A stretch of 47,024 nt of DNA from an uncultured Oscillospiraceae bacterium (GCA_934561515.1 CAKTGM010000013.1:1-47024), one strand, 5' to 3'. Shown: positions 1-7,816, counted from the first letter of the stretch. Notes: generated by a model from the sequence alone, not told the origin. Translations and numbers: made by a program.

Positions 1-177
1 GGGGATAGCCGCTTTGGCGGCGCAAGGGGGTGTAGCCACCTTGACGGAAGGTCGTGACGAAACATTCTCGGTCAGGCAGTTTTCTTCTGCTGACGGAGAG
101 TGAAGCTCCGCAGGACGCACGATACTTCCGACAGGAGAGTATAGAAGTGCGCCCTTTAGTTCCTAAAGGGATTTTAT
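1..177 (+). ncRNA. Structured non-coding RNA ending in an intrinsic terminator (family not proven)
   Basis: No convincing protein lies here, but successive hairpins can be drawn on the plus strand: GCCGC 8-12 with GCGGC 17-21; GTCAG 71-75 with CTGAC 90-94, extended by an inner CAG/CTG pairing; CGGAG 94-98 with CTCCG 106-110; CGCAC 116-120 with GTGCG 147-151, enclosing ATACT/AGTAT; and finally a terminator. Such dense nested pairing just before a terminator is typical of a stable RNA of about 180-220 nt. The 5' end may lie left of the window. The size and clade fit the clostridial raiA-motif RNA, but that identity is a guess from memory; an unnamed RNA or a leader remnant is equally possible. 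No raiA gene follows. Confidence 0.5.
152..177 (+). terminator. Intrinsic terminator
   Basis: CCCTTTAG (152-159) pairs perfectly with CTAAAGGG (163-170) around a 3-nt loop and is followed by ATTTTAT. It ends the plus-strand transcript that enters from the left edge. Confidence 0.75.
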
Positions 178-196
178 CAGTTCGCCAAACTGGAAT

Positions 197-637
197 TTAT
201 GTCAATGCAAACTCAATCTCATCAAGTTTATTTGTTATTGCGTTCTTTCTCCCTGTCTCCTTAAAACCTATTCGACGATAGAGTCTCTCAGCATTTATAT
301 TATTCTCAAGAATCCACAGCGTAGGGGTATCCGTACATTGGCCTACTGCGTATAGTAACAATTTCGTTCCATGACCCATGTTTTGCATATCTGGAAGAAT
401 ATAAAGATCCTCTATTAAACCCTTTGTTACAGAAACAACCCCTATTGGTTTTTCTTCTACAAGCATATAGAGCTTTGTTCCGTTGTTCATCTTGTTTCTC
501 AAATACTCCCGTTGCCGATCTGGCGTATGTGTTTCTATGAAATCAGGAGCACAAAATGCACGATGCGATTCCTTCCAGGATATTGAATGGATGGTTGCGG
601 CTTGAAGAAGATTTGTTTCATCTACAGGTACTATCAT
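197..637 (-). CDS. GNAT-family N-acetyltransferase
   Basis: Predicted 146-residue single-domain acetyltransferase that would move an acetyl group from acetyl-CoA to an unknown amine. The start at 637 is chosen because GGAGG sits five bases upstream; a longer reading frame to 682 lacks such a site. The core strand and motif A region reads IEDLYILPDMQNMGHGTKLL (about residues 90-109), with the Q-x-x-G-x-G-like acetyl-CoA loop, and the late NINAERLYRRIGF segment (about 123-135) is the usual GNAT motif B. The gene is clearly AT-richer than the chromosome to its right and sits beside transposon debris, so recent acquisition is plausible. The substrate (a small molecule, a drug or a protein N-terminus) cannot be told from sequence. 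Confidence 0.8.
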   Translation of the reverse strand: MIVPVDETNLLQAATIHSISWKESHRAFCAPDFIETHTPDRQREYLRNKMNNGTKLYMLVEEKPIGVVSVTKGLIEDLYILPDMQNMGHGTKLLLYAVGQCTDTPTLWILENNINAERLYRRIGFKETGRKNAITNKLDEIEFALT

Positions 638-682
638 CCTTACCTCCACAAATTCCGATTTGTTGCTCAATTTTGTATTCAA

Positions 683-711
683 ATTATACCATAAAACTTG
701 TGAACAATTCT
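683..711 (-). promoter_or_regulatory. Extended -10 promoter for the GNAT gene
   Basis: On the minus strand a perfect TATAAT (683-688) is preceded by TGG, giving an extended -10. The matching -35 is weak. It lies about 45 bp upstream of the GNAT start. Confidence 0.5.
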
Positions 712-730
712 ACCGTAACTTTGGACTATA

Positions 731-764
731 TGAGAAAAGTCCGAACAGTTTTCTGCCCGGACTT
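731..764 (-). terminator. Intrinsic terminator after the TnpV remnant
   Basis: Read on the minus strand, AAGTCCG and CGGACTT (arms at 758-764 and 737-743) form a 7-bp stem followed by TTTTCTC. It lies directly after the stop codon of the TnpV fragment. Confidence 0.6.
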
Positions 765-770
765 CCTCAC

Positions 771-968
771 TCAATCGTAAATCAATTCGATTTTCACAAT
801 TTCCTCTGCCTGTGCCTTGCAAGCGTTCATCTGCCGCACCCATTCCATTTGGTTTTCGGCTTTCAGTTGCTCGGTCACAACACTTTGCTCTGCCAGTGAC
901 CGCACGATCAGCTCTATGCGGTTTCGTGCCGCTTCGTCAATCTCGGCGCAATACTGTCTTACGTACAC
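771..968 (-). pseudogene. C-terminal remnant of transposon-encoded protein TnpV
   Basis: The 65-residue frame matches, from memory of the family, only the C-terminal half of TnpV, a roughly 120-residue accessory protein of clostridial mobile elements. The conserved helices are recognisable: CAEIDEAARNRIELIV, then EQLKAENQMEWVRQMN, then the ending AEEIVKIELIYD. The N-terminal half is missing. The frame is open upstream only as far as the tcdA stop codon at 993-995, so the element was cut off exactly at the end of tcdA. The nominal start at 968 is GTG without a good ribosome site. I infer a decayed insertion scar, not a working gene. Confidence 0.65.
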
Positions 969-992
969 CCAGCTATCGGAACGCTTCCTTTT

Positions 993-1724
993 TTATGCTT
1001 CGCTTTTCACTTTTTCGTATCCGGCGAGCGACAGGATGACCTCGCCCGCCATCATCAGCCCCGCGCAGCCGGGGACCCAGACAAGGCTTGCCGGCACGCT
1101 GCGGCGGCCCGGCGGGGGCGCTTCCAGCGCCTCGGGCTTTGCCGGCAACTCGGGAGAGTAGACCACGCGCAGGTGACGGATGCCGCGCTCGCGCAGTTCC
1201 TTTCGCATCACGCGCGCAAGCGAGCAGTTGACGGTCTTGGAGAGGTCGGTGATGCAGAGCTTGGTGGGGTCTAATTTGTTGCCCGTCCCCATCGCGCAGA
1301 GGATGGGGATACCGCGAGATAGCGCCGTTTCGATGAGATCGAGCTTGCTCGACACGGTGTCGATGGCGTCGATGATGTAGTCATAACGCGCGGTGAAGAA
1401 GTCCTCGCGGTGCGCTGCGTCATAGCGCGCACAGATGAGGTGCAGGCGAACCGCGGGGTTGATGTCGCGGCAGCGCGCGGCGAGGGCATCGGTCTTATTC
1501 TGCCCCACGGTGGAGTGCAGCGCCTCAATCTGGCGGTTCAGGTTCGTGCGGCTCACGCTGTCGTCGTCGATGAGCGTCAGCTCGCCCACGCCCGAGCGCA
1601 CCAGCGCCTCGACCGCGTAGCTGCCGACGCCGCCAAGACCGAACACGGCGACGTGGCTGCGCGCAAGGCGCGCCATTCCCTCCTCGCCGAGGAGCATTTG
1701 CGTGCGTAAAAACTGATCGTCCAT
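993..1724 (-). CDS. tcdA: tRNA threonylcarbamoyladenosine dehydratase (ThiF/MoeB/HesA fold)
   Basis: TcdA uses ATP to dehydrate and cyclise t6A at position 37 of ANN-decoding tRNAs to ct6A. The 243-residue protein has the E1-like nucleotide site GLGGVGSYAVEAL near residues 29-41, the following acidic strand LIDDDSVSRTNLNRQ and a downstream IDAIDTVSSK segment; length and order fit TcdA/YgdL rather than ThiF or MoeB. The C-terminal stretch PASLVWVPGCAGLMMAGEVI is the usual conserved helix. Start: the ATG at 1724 has GAGG eight bases upstream, whereas the ATG at 1730 would sit too close to it. The gene lies downstream of the PpiC terminator, so it depends on read-through or an unseen promoter. 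Other t6A genes (tsaB, tsaE, sua5) are in this window. Confidence 0.9.
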   Translation of the reverse strand: MDDQFLRTQMLLGEEGMARLARSHVAVFGLGGVGSYAVEALVRSGVGELTLIDDDSVSRTNLNRQIEALHSTVGQNKTDALAARCRDINPAVRLHLICARYDAAHREDFFTARYDYIIDAIDTVSSKLDLIETALSRGIPILCAMGTGNKLDPTKLCITDLSKTVNCSLARVMRKELRERGIRHLRVVYSPELPAKPEALEAPPPGRRSVPASLVWVPGCAGLMMAGEVILSLAGYEKVKSEA

Positions 1725-1752
1725 AAGCATGACCTCAAAACGGAAAGATTGG

Positions 1753-1784
1753 AAAGGAAAAGCTGCCGGTCAGCGACCGGCAGC
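1753..1784 (-). terminator. Intrinsic terminator after the PpiC foldase gene
   Basis: GCTGCCGGTC (1762-1771) and GACCGGCAGC (1775-1784) form a perfect 10-bp stem with a 3-nt loop. On the minus strand it is followed by TTTTCCTTTCC. Confidence 0.85.
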
Positions 1785-1805
1785 TTCTTGCAATGCGGAT
1801 GAATC

Positions 1806-3248
1806 TTAGCCGACGTACTTCATGCCGTCGAGCTGTTCGGCCTCCACACCATCGGTGATACCGTTGTACCACTCGCTGTAGGCGCTGCTCTTGAGGGAGT
1901 TGGCCGCCTTTTCATACCAGTAGGGGTTCTCGTTCGTGCTCACGAAGTACATCACGTGATAGCCGTAGTCGGTCTGCACGATGCCGACATCGCCTGCCTG
2001 ACGGGCGGGGTCGAAGCACCAGTTCTCAAACTCTGCGACCATCTGGCCCTTGTAAACATCGGTGTACAGGCCGCCGGAGGAAGCGTTGGAGTCGGTGGAG
2101 TTGGCAACGGCCAGCGCGGCGAAGGCGTCCTCGGTCTTCTCACCGTCGTTGTACTGCTGCAGGATCTCGTTGGCCTTCTCCTCGCTGTCGACAAGGATGT
2201 GGCGCACGGAAACGGCGTGGTAGTCGTTGCGGCTGCGGGAATGGAAGAGGACGGCGTAGTAGCCGCTCTCGCCGTTGGCGGCAACGGTGGTGTCGCCCGC
2301 CTGACGGGCATCGTCAAAGGCCCAGGTCAGCATATCGGAGGTGCTGCTCGTCACGTTGGCAGCGTGGGCGTAGGTGCCCTCCATGTCCTCGCCGATGGCG
2401 TCGAAGGCCTCGCCCTGTGCGTAGCGGGAAAGGGCGGTCTCGGCCTTCTGCTTGGCCTGCGCAAGAAGCTCGGCCTTTTCCTCATCGGAAGCGTCGCTCT
2501 CCGCGCCGGAGGCGAAGAGGATGTACTCAATGTCGGCGCTCTGGTAGCTCTTGGGGGCGGCGTCATAAGCGGCCTGCACCTCATCGTCGCTGAAGGTGAG
2601 GGAGTCGGCATAGCTGGCGGAGTAGGCTTCGGCAAGGGCGGCAAGGCGCACGTTGCGCTCGAAGACGGACTTGTTGACCAGCGGGCCGCACACGGCCTTG
2701 ATGTACTGGCTGCGGGTATAGCCGGAGGCGGAGGCATAGGTGTCAATGTCGCTGTAGGTCTGCGCCAGGGCCTCGTCCATGGCCTCGCTGCCGTCGAAGC
2801 CGGCTTCCTCGGCCTTCTGCGCGAGCAGAGAACAGGAGGTCAGGCTGTTGATGGCCTGCGTGGAGAAGTAGTCGTACCAGGTGCTGTCCTCCATGAACTG
2901 GCAGTCCTGCTCCTTGAGCGACTTGGACGTATCCAGCCCCAGAAGGCTCAGGTTGCTGGAATACTGGCGGACAAAGTTGTTGTAGTTGGTGTAGAAATAG
3001 TAATCCACATCAGCGGCCGTGTAGGTCTCGCTGCCGACGGTGACCGCCTTGGCGTTGCGCTCGATGACCTTGGAGTTCGCCACGATGACAACGGCGGCGA
3101 CCACAACGAAGACGATGGCGATCACCGTATACATGATGTTGCTGCGGCGGGCCTTGGCCTGCTCCTCGCGCTCGCGCTGGGTGCGGGCGTCGACAAAACC
3201 GGTGGATACCTGCTCCTGACGGGCTTTCTTTTCTCTGGATGCACTCAT
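1806..3248 (-). CDS. Membrane-anchored PpiC-type (parvulin) peptidyl-prolyl isomerase / foldase
   Basis: The 480-residue protein starts with a charged cytoplasmic tail (residues 1-36, rich in K, R, E), followed by one hydrophobic helix (about 39-58) that anchors it with the bulk outside the cell. A long helical chaperone-like region follows (about 70-235). Two parvulin-like segments come next: a divergent one (about 235-335) and a better one beginning at VRHILVDSEEKANEIL and ending at YGYHVMYF. It probably helps secreted proteins fold, like PrsA, but it has a transmembrane anchor rather than a lipobox. Much of the ectodomain is rich in Ala, Ser, Asp and Tyr. It is monocistronic, with its own promoter and a strong terminator. 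The exact PrsA orthology is uncertain. Confidence 0.85.
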   Translation of the reverse strand: MSASREKKARQEQVSTGFVDARTQREREEQAKARRSNIMYTVIAIVFVVVAAVVIVANSKVIERNAKAVTVGSETYTAADVDYYFYTNYNNFVRQYSSNLSLLGLDTSKSLKEQDCQFMEDSTWYDYFSTQAINSLTSCSLLAQKAEEAGFDGSEAMDEALAQTYSDIDTYASASGYTRSQYIKAVCGPLVNKSVFERNVRLAALAEAYSASYADSLTFSDDEVQAAYDAAPKSYQSADIEYILFASGAESDASDEEKAELLAQAKQKAETALSRYAQGEAFDAIGEDMEGTYAHAANVTSSTSDMLTWAFDDARQAGDTTVAANGESGYYAVLFHSRSRNDYHAVSVRHILVDSEEKANEILQQYNDGEKTEDAFAALAVANSTDSNASSGGLYTDVYKGQMVAEFENWCFDPARQAGDVGIVQTDYGYHVMYFVSTNENPYWYEKAANSLKSSAYSEWYNGITDGVEAEQLDGMKYVG

Positions 3249-3307
3249 GTTGTTTGTTCAGTCCTCTCAATTAGTGGGGTATTGCGCGGGAAATCAAATG
3301 CCTGACT

Positions 3308-3336
3308 ATTATAACGAAAGACAGGCAAGATTGCAA
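3308..3336 (-). promoter_or_regulatory. Sigma-A-type promoter of the PpiC foldase gene
   Basis: Minus strand: TTGCAA (3331-3336), a 17-bp spacer and a perfect TATAAT (3308-3313), about 60 bp upstream of the start codon. Confidence 0.7.
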
Positions 3337-3433
3337 TGGCAAAATTGTGAATATCCGCATTTGCGGGGAAAATCGCGGCAGAACCGCCGTCAAACGCTCT
3401 CGATCAAAGCGAAAAAAGCCGCTTTCCCTGCAC

Positions 3434-4078
3434 TTACTTCGTGCCGAAGATGCGGTCGCCCGCATCGCCGAGACCGGGAACGATGTAGCCGTGCTCGTTG
3501 AGGTGATCGTCCAGCGCGCCGGCGTAGATGTCCACGTCGGGGAACTTCTCCTGAACGGCCTTGATGCCCTCGGGCGCGGCGACGAGCACCATGAGCGTGA
3601 TGTGCTTGCAGCCGCGCTTTTTCATCTCGCCGATGGCCTCGCAGGCGGAGCCGCCGGTGGCGAGCATCGGGTCGACGATCATCACGTCGCGCTCGGCAAC
3701 GTCCTTGGGCATCTTGCAGAAGTAGGGGTGCGGCTCGAGCGTCTCTTCATCGCGGTACATACCGATGTGGCCCACGCGCGCGGAGGGGACCATGCGCAGC
3801 ACGCCGTCAACAAGGCCGAGGCCCGCGCGCAGGATGGGGACGACAACGAACTTCTTGCCCGCGAGCGTGGGGGCGTCCATCTCGCAGATGGGGGTCTTGA
3901 TGTGCTTGGTGGTCAGCGGGAGGTCACGCGTGGCCTCGTAGGTGATGAGCATGCCGATCTCGGACACGAGCTCGCGGAAATCCTTGACGCTGGTGTTTTC
4001 ATCGCGCATGATGGTCAGCTTGTGGGCGACAAGGGGATGGTTCATGATGTGTACTTTCTCATTGAATTGTGCTTCCAT
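3434..4078 (-). CDS. upp: Uracil phosphoribosyltransferase
   Basis: Converts uracil and PRPP to UMP in pyrimidine salvage. At 214 residues it is near the usual length of about 209. The PRPP-binding loop is visible as MIVDPMLATGGS (residues 133-144), and the uracil-recognition tail reads GYIVPGLGDAGDR near the C-terminus. The PILRAGLGLVDG block (about 81-92) is also diagnostic. The start at 4078 has GGAGG eight bases upstream. It lies 39 bp after tsaB in the same direction and is probably the last gene of a tsaE-tsaB-upp transcript. No convincing U-tailed terminator was found after it; an AAAGCG/CGCTTT hairpin at about 3411-3425 has its T-run in the loop. Confidence 0.96.
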   Translation of the reverse strand: MEAQFNEKVHIMNHPLVAHKLTIMRDENTSVKDFRELVSEIGMLITYEATRDLPLTTKHIKTPICEMDAPTLAGKKFVVVPILRAGLGLVDGVLRMVPSARVGHIGMYRDEETLEPHPYFCKMPKDVAERDVMIVDPMLATGGSACEAIGEMKKRGCKHITLMVLVAAPEGIKAVQEKFPDVDIYAGALDDHLNEHGYIVPGLGDAGDRIFGTK

Positions 4079-4117
4079 TGCATAGACCTCCGAAAAATAT
4101 ATAAAATTTGAATTTGC

Positions 4118-4819
4118 TTACGGTTCCGGTTTGGCGTTTCTCAGGCGCTCGGCCTGCGCGGGGCGAAGATAGACGGGCAGCAGCTCCTGCGCGCTCACGG
4201 CCTCGCCGCGCGCATAGGCGCGCTCGGCTGCAAGGCCGACGCCCACGGCGTTCTGGTAGAGAAGCGGCGCGGGCGCGAGCGAGCATACAACGCCGTGCTC
4301 GCTGAGATAGCGCTGGCAAAGCGCGCCGCCGTCGCCAAGGACGGTGATGGGCCGGTCCTTGCCCGTGAGCTGCGCGCAGAGCGCTTCAAGCGAGATCGCG
4401 CGGTCGGGCGTGAGGCGCGTCAGCGCGCCGTTTCTTGCTTCAAAGACGGCATTGTAGACCTGCGCGCGGCGTGCGTCCATCGCGCCGACGATAAGGCCGC
4501 TCAGGTGTGCGGCGTTTTCCGCCATCGCCTCAAGCGTCGAAACGCCGAGGCAGGGTTTGTCCGCCGCCCATGCAAGGCCCTTGACCGCCGCAATGCCGAT
4601 GCGAAGCCCCGTAAAAGAGCCGGGGCCCGCCGCGATGGCGAGAGCGTCCATGCCGCCAACCGTCAGATCGGCGTTTTTGAGCATCGCGTCCACCATCGGA
4701 AGGAGCGTTCTGCTGTGCGTCAGCCCCGTGCACTGATAGGCGGAGGCGAGCGGCGCGCCGTCCTCCACCACCGCGCAGGAAACGCTTTTGGCGGATGTTT
4801 CCAAAGCGAGGATCTTCAT
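4118..4819 (-). CDS. tsaB: tRNA threonylcarbamoyladenosine biosynthesis protein TsaB
   Basis: TsaB is the inactive ASKHA-fold partner of TsaD in the complex that transfers threonylcarbamoyl to A37 of tRNA. The 233-residue protein begins MKILALETSAKSVSCAVVED, the family's N-terminal signature, and continues with THSRTLLPMVDAML and AIAAGPGSFTGLRIG (about residues 65-80), the most conserved block. The start at 4819 is chosen because it aligns with family N-termini and has AGGAAGG five bases upstream. The start codon overlaps the tsaE stop as ATGA, which implies translational coupling. TsaD, the catalytic subunit, is not in the window. Confidence 0.94.
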   Translation of the reverse strand: MKILALETSAKSVSCAVVEDGAPLASAYQCTGLTHSRTLLPMVDAMLKNADLTVGGMDALAIAAGPGSFTGLRIGIAAVKGLAWAADKPCLGVSTLEAMAENAAHLSGLIVGAMDARRAQVYNAVFEARNGALTRLTPDRAISLEALCAQLTGKDRPITVLGDGGALCQRYLSEHGVVCSLAPAPLLYQNAVGVGLAAERAYARGEAVSAQELLPVYLRPAQAERLRNAKPEP

Positions 4820-5244
4820 GCAAACCTTCCTCCCGTGACTGTGATGACGCGCGTATTTTCGCCTTCCTCGCCGCGCGCGATGTCGACGAAGATCGTATCC
4901 CCGGGCAGCGCGTCGGACACGCGCTCGCTCCATTCGACGGCGCACACGCCGCCGCGGGCAAGGTAATCGTCCCAGCCAATGTCGAATAGCTCATCCGACG
5001 AGCCGAGACGGTACATATCAAAGTGGAAGAGGGGCGTTTTGCCCTCGTACTCGTTCACGATGGTGAACGTCGGGCTCGTGACGCGCCCGCGGCAGCCGAG
5101 GCCGCGCGCAAGGCCGCGCGTGAAGGCGGTCTTTCCCATGCCGAGCGAACCGGTGAAGGCGAGCACGTCGCCCGCTCGCAGCTCCTGCGCGAGCGCTTCG
5201 CCGAAGCGCTCGGTCTCCTCCGCGCTGTGTGACACAAACTGCAT
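4816..5244 (-). CDS. tsaE: tRNA threonylcarbamoyladenosine biosynthesis ATPase TsaE
   Basis: TsaE is a small P-loop ATPase that drives turnover of the TsaB-TsaD complex in t6A synthesis. The 142-residue protein has the Walker A sequence GSLGMGKTAFTRGLARGLG (about residues 33-51), the VTSPTFTIVNEYEG block (about 57-70), and FHFDMYRL with the conserved Asp-x-Tyr. A Walker-B-like VEWSERV follows. The start at 5244 has AGGAGG seven bases upstream. It is the first gene of the tsaE-tsaB-upp unit and is divergent from rodA. Confidence 0.95.
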   Translation of the reverse strand: MQFVSHSAEETERFGEALAQELRAGDVLAFTGSLGMGKTAFTRGLARGLGCRGRVTSPTFTIVNEYEGKTPLFHFDMYRLGSSDELFDIGWDDYLARGGVCAVEWSERVSDALPGDTIFVDIARGEEGENTRVITVTGGRFA

Positions 5245-5285
5245 TTTTTCGCCTCCTGACCCCATTTTGACCCATATTACCAGAC

Positions 5286-5314
5286 AGTATAGCACAGCGC
5301 GCGCGGCTTTACAA
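5286..5314 (-). promoter_or_regulatory. Promoter of the tsaE-tsaB-upp operon
   Basis: Minus strand: TTGTAA (5309-5314), a 17-bp spacer and TATACT (5286-5291), about 42 bp upstream of tsaE. Confidence 0.65.
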
Positions 5315-5346
5315 TTCCTTTTGCGCGCTTTTCGGGGAAAAGTGCG

Positions 5347-5375
5347 TTTACAGCCGCACGAAATTGTGCTACAAT
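5347..5375 (+). promoter_or_regulatory. Promoter of rodA
   Basis: TTTACA (5347-5352), a 17-bp spacer and TACAAT (5370-5375), 35 bp upstream of the rodA start. It is back-to-back with the tsaE promoter, 32 bp away. Confidence 0.65.
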
Positions 5376-5410
5376 ACATCGAAAACTTTGTGCGAAGGGA
5401 GTGCGCAGGT

Positions 5411-6595
5411 ATGGGAAAGATCCGCGATTTTTTAAGCGACGTGGTACGCCAGTCCGATCTGGTGCTGCTCGCTCTGTGCGTCTGCTCCACGCTCTACGGC
5501 ATGGTGCTCATCGCAAGCGCCACGCACTTTCGCGGCACGCTCAAATACGTCGCCATTCAGGGCTTCGGGCTGCTGATCGGCGTGCTGCTGTACTTCTTCT
5601 TTTCGGCGGTCGATGTGGGGGAATTGAGCAAAAAATGGAAATGGCTGCTCATCTTCAACTTTGGCTTCATCCTGCTGCTGCGCACGCCCTTCGGCCTCAC
5701 GCGCAACGGCAACCGCGCTTGGCTCGGCGTAAACGATATCGGCAAGAGGCTCGGTATCGGCTTTCTGGAGAATTTCCCCATCACCGTCCAGCCCGCCGAG
5801 ATCGTGAAGATCACCTTTATCCTCCTGCTCGCGCGCCAGCTTGCGCTGTTGCAGGAAAAGCGCGACCTGCGCAGCTTTACGAACGTCATCCAGCCCACGG
5901 CGCACGCGGGCGCGATGTTTGTCTTCTACTATATCCTCTCCAAGGACGCGGGCAGCGGCCTTGTCTATCTCTTCGTCTTTTTGTGCATGGCCTTTGCTGC
6001 GGGCTTCGCCCTGCGGTGGATCTTCCTCGGTGTGGGCGGCGCGGTGGGCGCGTTTCTCGCCGCGTGGAACCTCGGCCTTCTGCGCGGGGACTGGTACGAC
6101 CGCATCAAGGTTATCCTCGACCACAGCTACCAGCCGGAAAAAAAGGGCTTTCAGCAGACGCGCGGTATGCTCGCCCTCGGCTCGGGAAAGCTGACGGGGC
6201 AGGGGCTGTTCCATGGCACGCAGACGCAATCGCCCGCTAAGTGGAGCCTTCCCGAGCGGCAGACGGACTTCATCTTCTGCGTCTGCGGCGAGGAGCTGGG
6301 CTTCATCGGCTGCCTTCTCATCATCGTGCTGCTGCTTGCCATCATCGTCCGCTGCCTCATCGTCGCGCGCGAAGCGCCGACACGCATGGAAAGCCTCGTG
6401 TGCGTCGGCATGGCGGGAATGCTCATCTTCCAGACGATCGCAAACATCGGTATGTGCCTTTTCCTCATGCCCGTCATCGGCCTGACGCTGCCGTTTTTCA
6501 GCTACGGCGGCTCGTCCGTCGTCACGCTTTTCGGCGCGATGGGCGTGGTGTCCGGCATCAAGAAACGGTCACGGCCGGAATGGCTCGTCAACTGA
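5411..6595 (+). CDS. rodA: RodA-like SEDS peptidoglycan polymerase
   Basis: SEDS-family proteins polymerise lipid II into glycan strands with a partner class B PBP; RodA serves cell elongation. The 394-residue protein is strongly hydrophobic with about ten membrane helices. The family block GLFHGTQTQSPAKWSLPERQTDFIFCVCGEELGF (roughly residues 265-298) and the late LPFFSYGGSSVV are diagnostic, and QPAEIVKI sits in the middle. The GTQTQ/LPE-QTDFIF form and the genomic setting favour RodA over FtsW or SpoVE, but without an alignment this is not certain. The start at 5411 follows GGGAG nine bases upstream and its own promoter; a strong terminator follows. It is monocistronic. Confidence 0.88.
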   Translation: MGKIRDFLSDVVRQSDLVLLALCVCSTLYGMVLIASATHFRGTLKYVAIQGFGLLIGVLLYFFFSAVDVGELSKKWKWLLIFNFGFILLLRTPFGLTRNGNRAWLGVNDIGKRLGIGFLENFPITVQPAEIVKITFILLLARQLALLQEKRDLRSFTNVIQPTAHAGAMFVFYYILSKDAGSGLVYLFVFLCMAFAAGFALRWIFLGVGGAVGAFLAAWNLGLLRGDWYDRIKVILDHSYQPEKKGFQQTRGMLALGSGKLTGQGLFHGTQTQSPAKWSLPERQTDFIFCVCGEELGFIGCLLIIVLLLAIIVRCLIVAREAPTRMESLVCVGMAGMLIFQTIANIGMCLFLMPVIGLTLPFFSYGGSSVVTLFGAMGVVSGIKKRSRPEWLVN

Positions 6596-6604
6596 CAAAT
6601 ATAG

Positions 6605-6645
6605 AAAGCGGGCGCATCCTTTAAGAGAAGGGTGCGCCCGCTTTT
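6605..6645 (+). terminator. Intrinsic terminator after rodA
   Basis: AGCGGGCGCA-CCTT pairs with AAGG-TGCGCCCGCT around a short loop and is followed by TTTTG. Confidence 0.85.
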
Positions 6646-6729
6646 GCCGTCCAAAGCGCGAAAACCTGCATATTTTTGCCCGAAAAACAAACAATAGCAT
6701 CGATCATTTTTTTGGAAGGAGAATGTTCA

Positions 6730-7737
6730 ATGCAAAGAAGAAACGATGCGATCTTCCGGGCGCTGCCGTTTGTGATGGCGATGCTTTTGCTGCCCCTTGT
6801 GCCGATGCAGAGCGCCTCAGCGCTTTTCGGCAGGGCAAAGGAGGAACCGAAGGCTGCCGACGGCGCGCCGGTGGCGGAAAATATGGAGATCCGCGTCTAC
6901 CGCGGCGTTGCGTATGAGGGCGCGTTCCGCGCGGTGGACAACGAGGGCGGCGCGCTGTGCTTTGCCATCGCGCGCGAGCCGAAAAAGGGCACGGTCACGC
7001 TGACGGAGGACGGCCTCGGCTTTGTCTATACGCCGCTCGGCCGGCTCGGGAGCGACAGCTTCACCTATACGGCGAGCGACGAGGAGGGCAACATTTCGCT
7101 GCCCGCGACGGTGAGCGTCACGATCGAAAAGGCAAATTGCGGCGTTTTCTACGCCGACATGGACGGCGAGCGCGCGCACACGGCGGCGGTCGATCTTGCC
7201 GAGCACGGCGTGTTTGTGGGTGCGAAGCTCGGCGGCAGCTATTTTTTTGAGCCCGAGCGCACGCTTACGCGCGGCGAATTCATCGCCATGGCGCTCGCGG
7301 CGATGGACGTGAGCGCGGAGGACGTGCGCATGACCGGCTTCTGCGACGATGCGAGCATCCCGGTCTGGGCAAAGGGCTACGCCGTGAGCGCGCTGAACGC
7401 GGGCGTCATTTCCGGCGTCGGCACGCAGGAGGGCGTCGCCTTCTGCGCAGGCGATCTCATCACGCTCAGCGAGGCTGCGGTCGTGCTGAACCGGCTCCTG
7501 CGCGTGACGGATGTGGACCTTTCGGACTTCGATGCGCCCGGCGCGGAGAGCGCGTGGTGCGCGCAGGCGGTGGCGAATTTGCAGTCTGTCAGCATCATCG
7601 AGAGCGGGCGCTTTTCCGCCGAGAAGATGCAGGCAAATGTGACGCGCGCACAGGCGGCAGAGCTTTTGAGCGCGGCGATGACGCTCCGGGAGGGGAGCGC
7701 GCAAAAGGGCGGACTGCTTTCGGGAATTTTTGCCTGA
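6730..7737 (+). CDS. Secreted protein with Ig-like (cadherin-like) and SLH domains
   Basis: A 335-residue exported protein of unknown role. It has a signal peptide: basic RR at residues 3-4, a hydrophobic run at about 9-25, and cleavage likely near SASA-L at about 30-34. Next is a beta-sandwich repeat of the bacterial Ig/cadherin-like type ending SDSFTYTASDEEGNISLPATVSVTIE (about 107-135). The rest looks like two to three S-layer-homology modules, recognisable by repeats of the type LTRGEFIAMALAAM, ITLSEAAVVLNRLL and VTRAQAAELLSAAM. SLH modules usually bind secondary cell-wall polymers, so it is probably held on the wall. GGAAGGAG lies eight bases upstream of the start. It is a monocistronic unit between two terminators. 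Confidence 0.8.
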   Translation: MQRRNDAIFRALPFVMAMLLLPLVPMQSASALFGRAKEEPKAADGAPVAENMEIRVYRGVAYEGAFRAVDNEGGALCFAIAREPKKGTVTLTEDGLGFVYTPLGRLGSDSFTYTASDEEGNISLPATVSVTIEKANCGVFYADMDGERAHTAAVDLAEHGVFVGAKLGGSYFFEPERTLTRGEFIAMALAAMDVSAEDVRMTGFCDDASIPVWAKGYAVSALNAGVISGVGTQEGVAFCAGDLITLSEAAVVLNRLLRVTDVDLSDFDAPGAESAWCAQAVANLQSVSIIESGRFSAEKMQANVTRAQAAELLSAAMTLREGSAQKGGLLSGIFA

Positions 7738-7757
7738 GAGAGAAAAAAGGAACAAGG

Positions 7758-7786
7758 GAGAACGGCTTTCCGGCCGTTCTCTTTTG
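7758..7786 (+). terminator. Intrinsic terminator after the SLH gene
   Basis: GAGAACGG (7758-7765) pairs with CCGTTCTC (7774-7781) and is followed by TTTTG. Confidence 0.85.
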
Positions 7787-7787
7787 C

Positions 7788-7816
7788 TTGTAATTGGGAA
7801 AAAGCTGTGGTAAAGT
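7788..7816 (+). promoter_or_regulatory. Promoter of the ddl-murF-prfA operon
   Basis: TTGTAA (7788-7793), a 17-bp spacer and TAAAGT (7811-7816), about 70 bp upstream of ddl and immediately after the preceding terminator. Confidence 0.5.

Noticed and set aside
54..281. Plus-strand 75-codon frame at the left edge
   Set aside because: It runs across the terminator at 152-177 and into the GNAT gene, and overlaps strong RNA structure; no ribosome site.
1956..3305. Plus-strand frame of 449 codons over the PpiC gene
   Set aside because: Gly/Val/Leu-rich low-complexity mirror of the real gene, without a ribosome site or a domain.
3405..3430. Hairpin AAAGCG/CGCTTT after upp as a terminator
   Set aside because: The T-run is in the loop, not after the stem, so it does not fit an intrinsic terminator; left unannotated.
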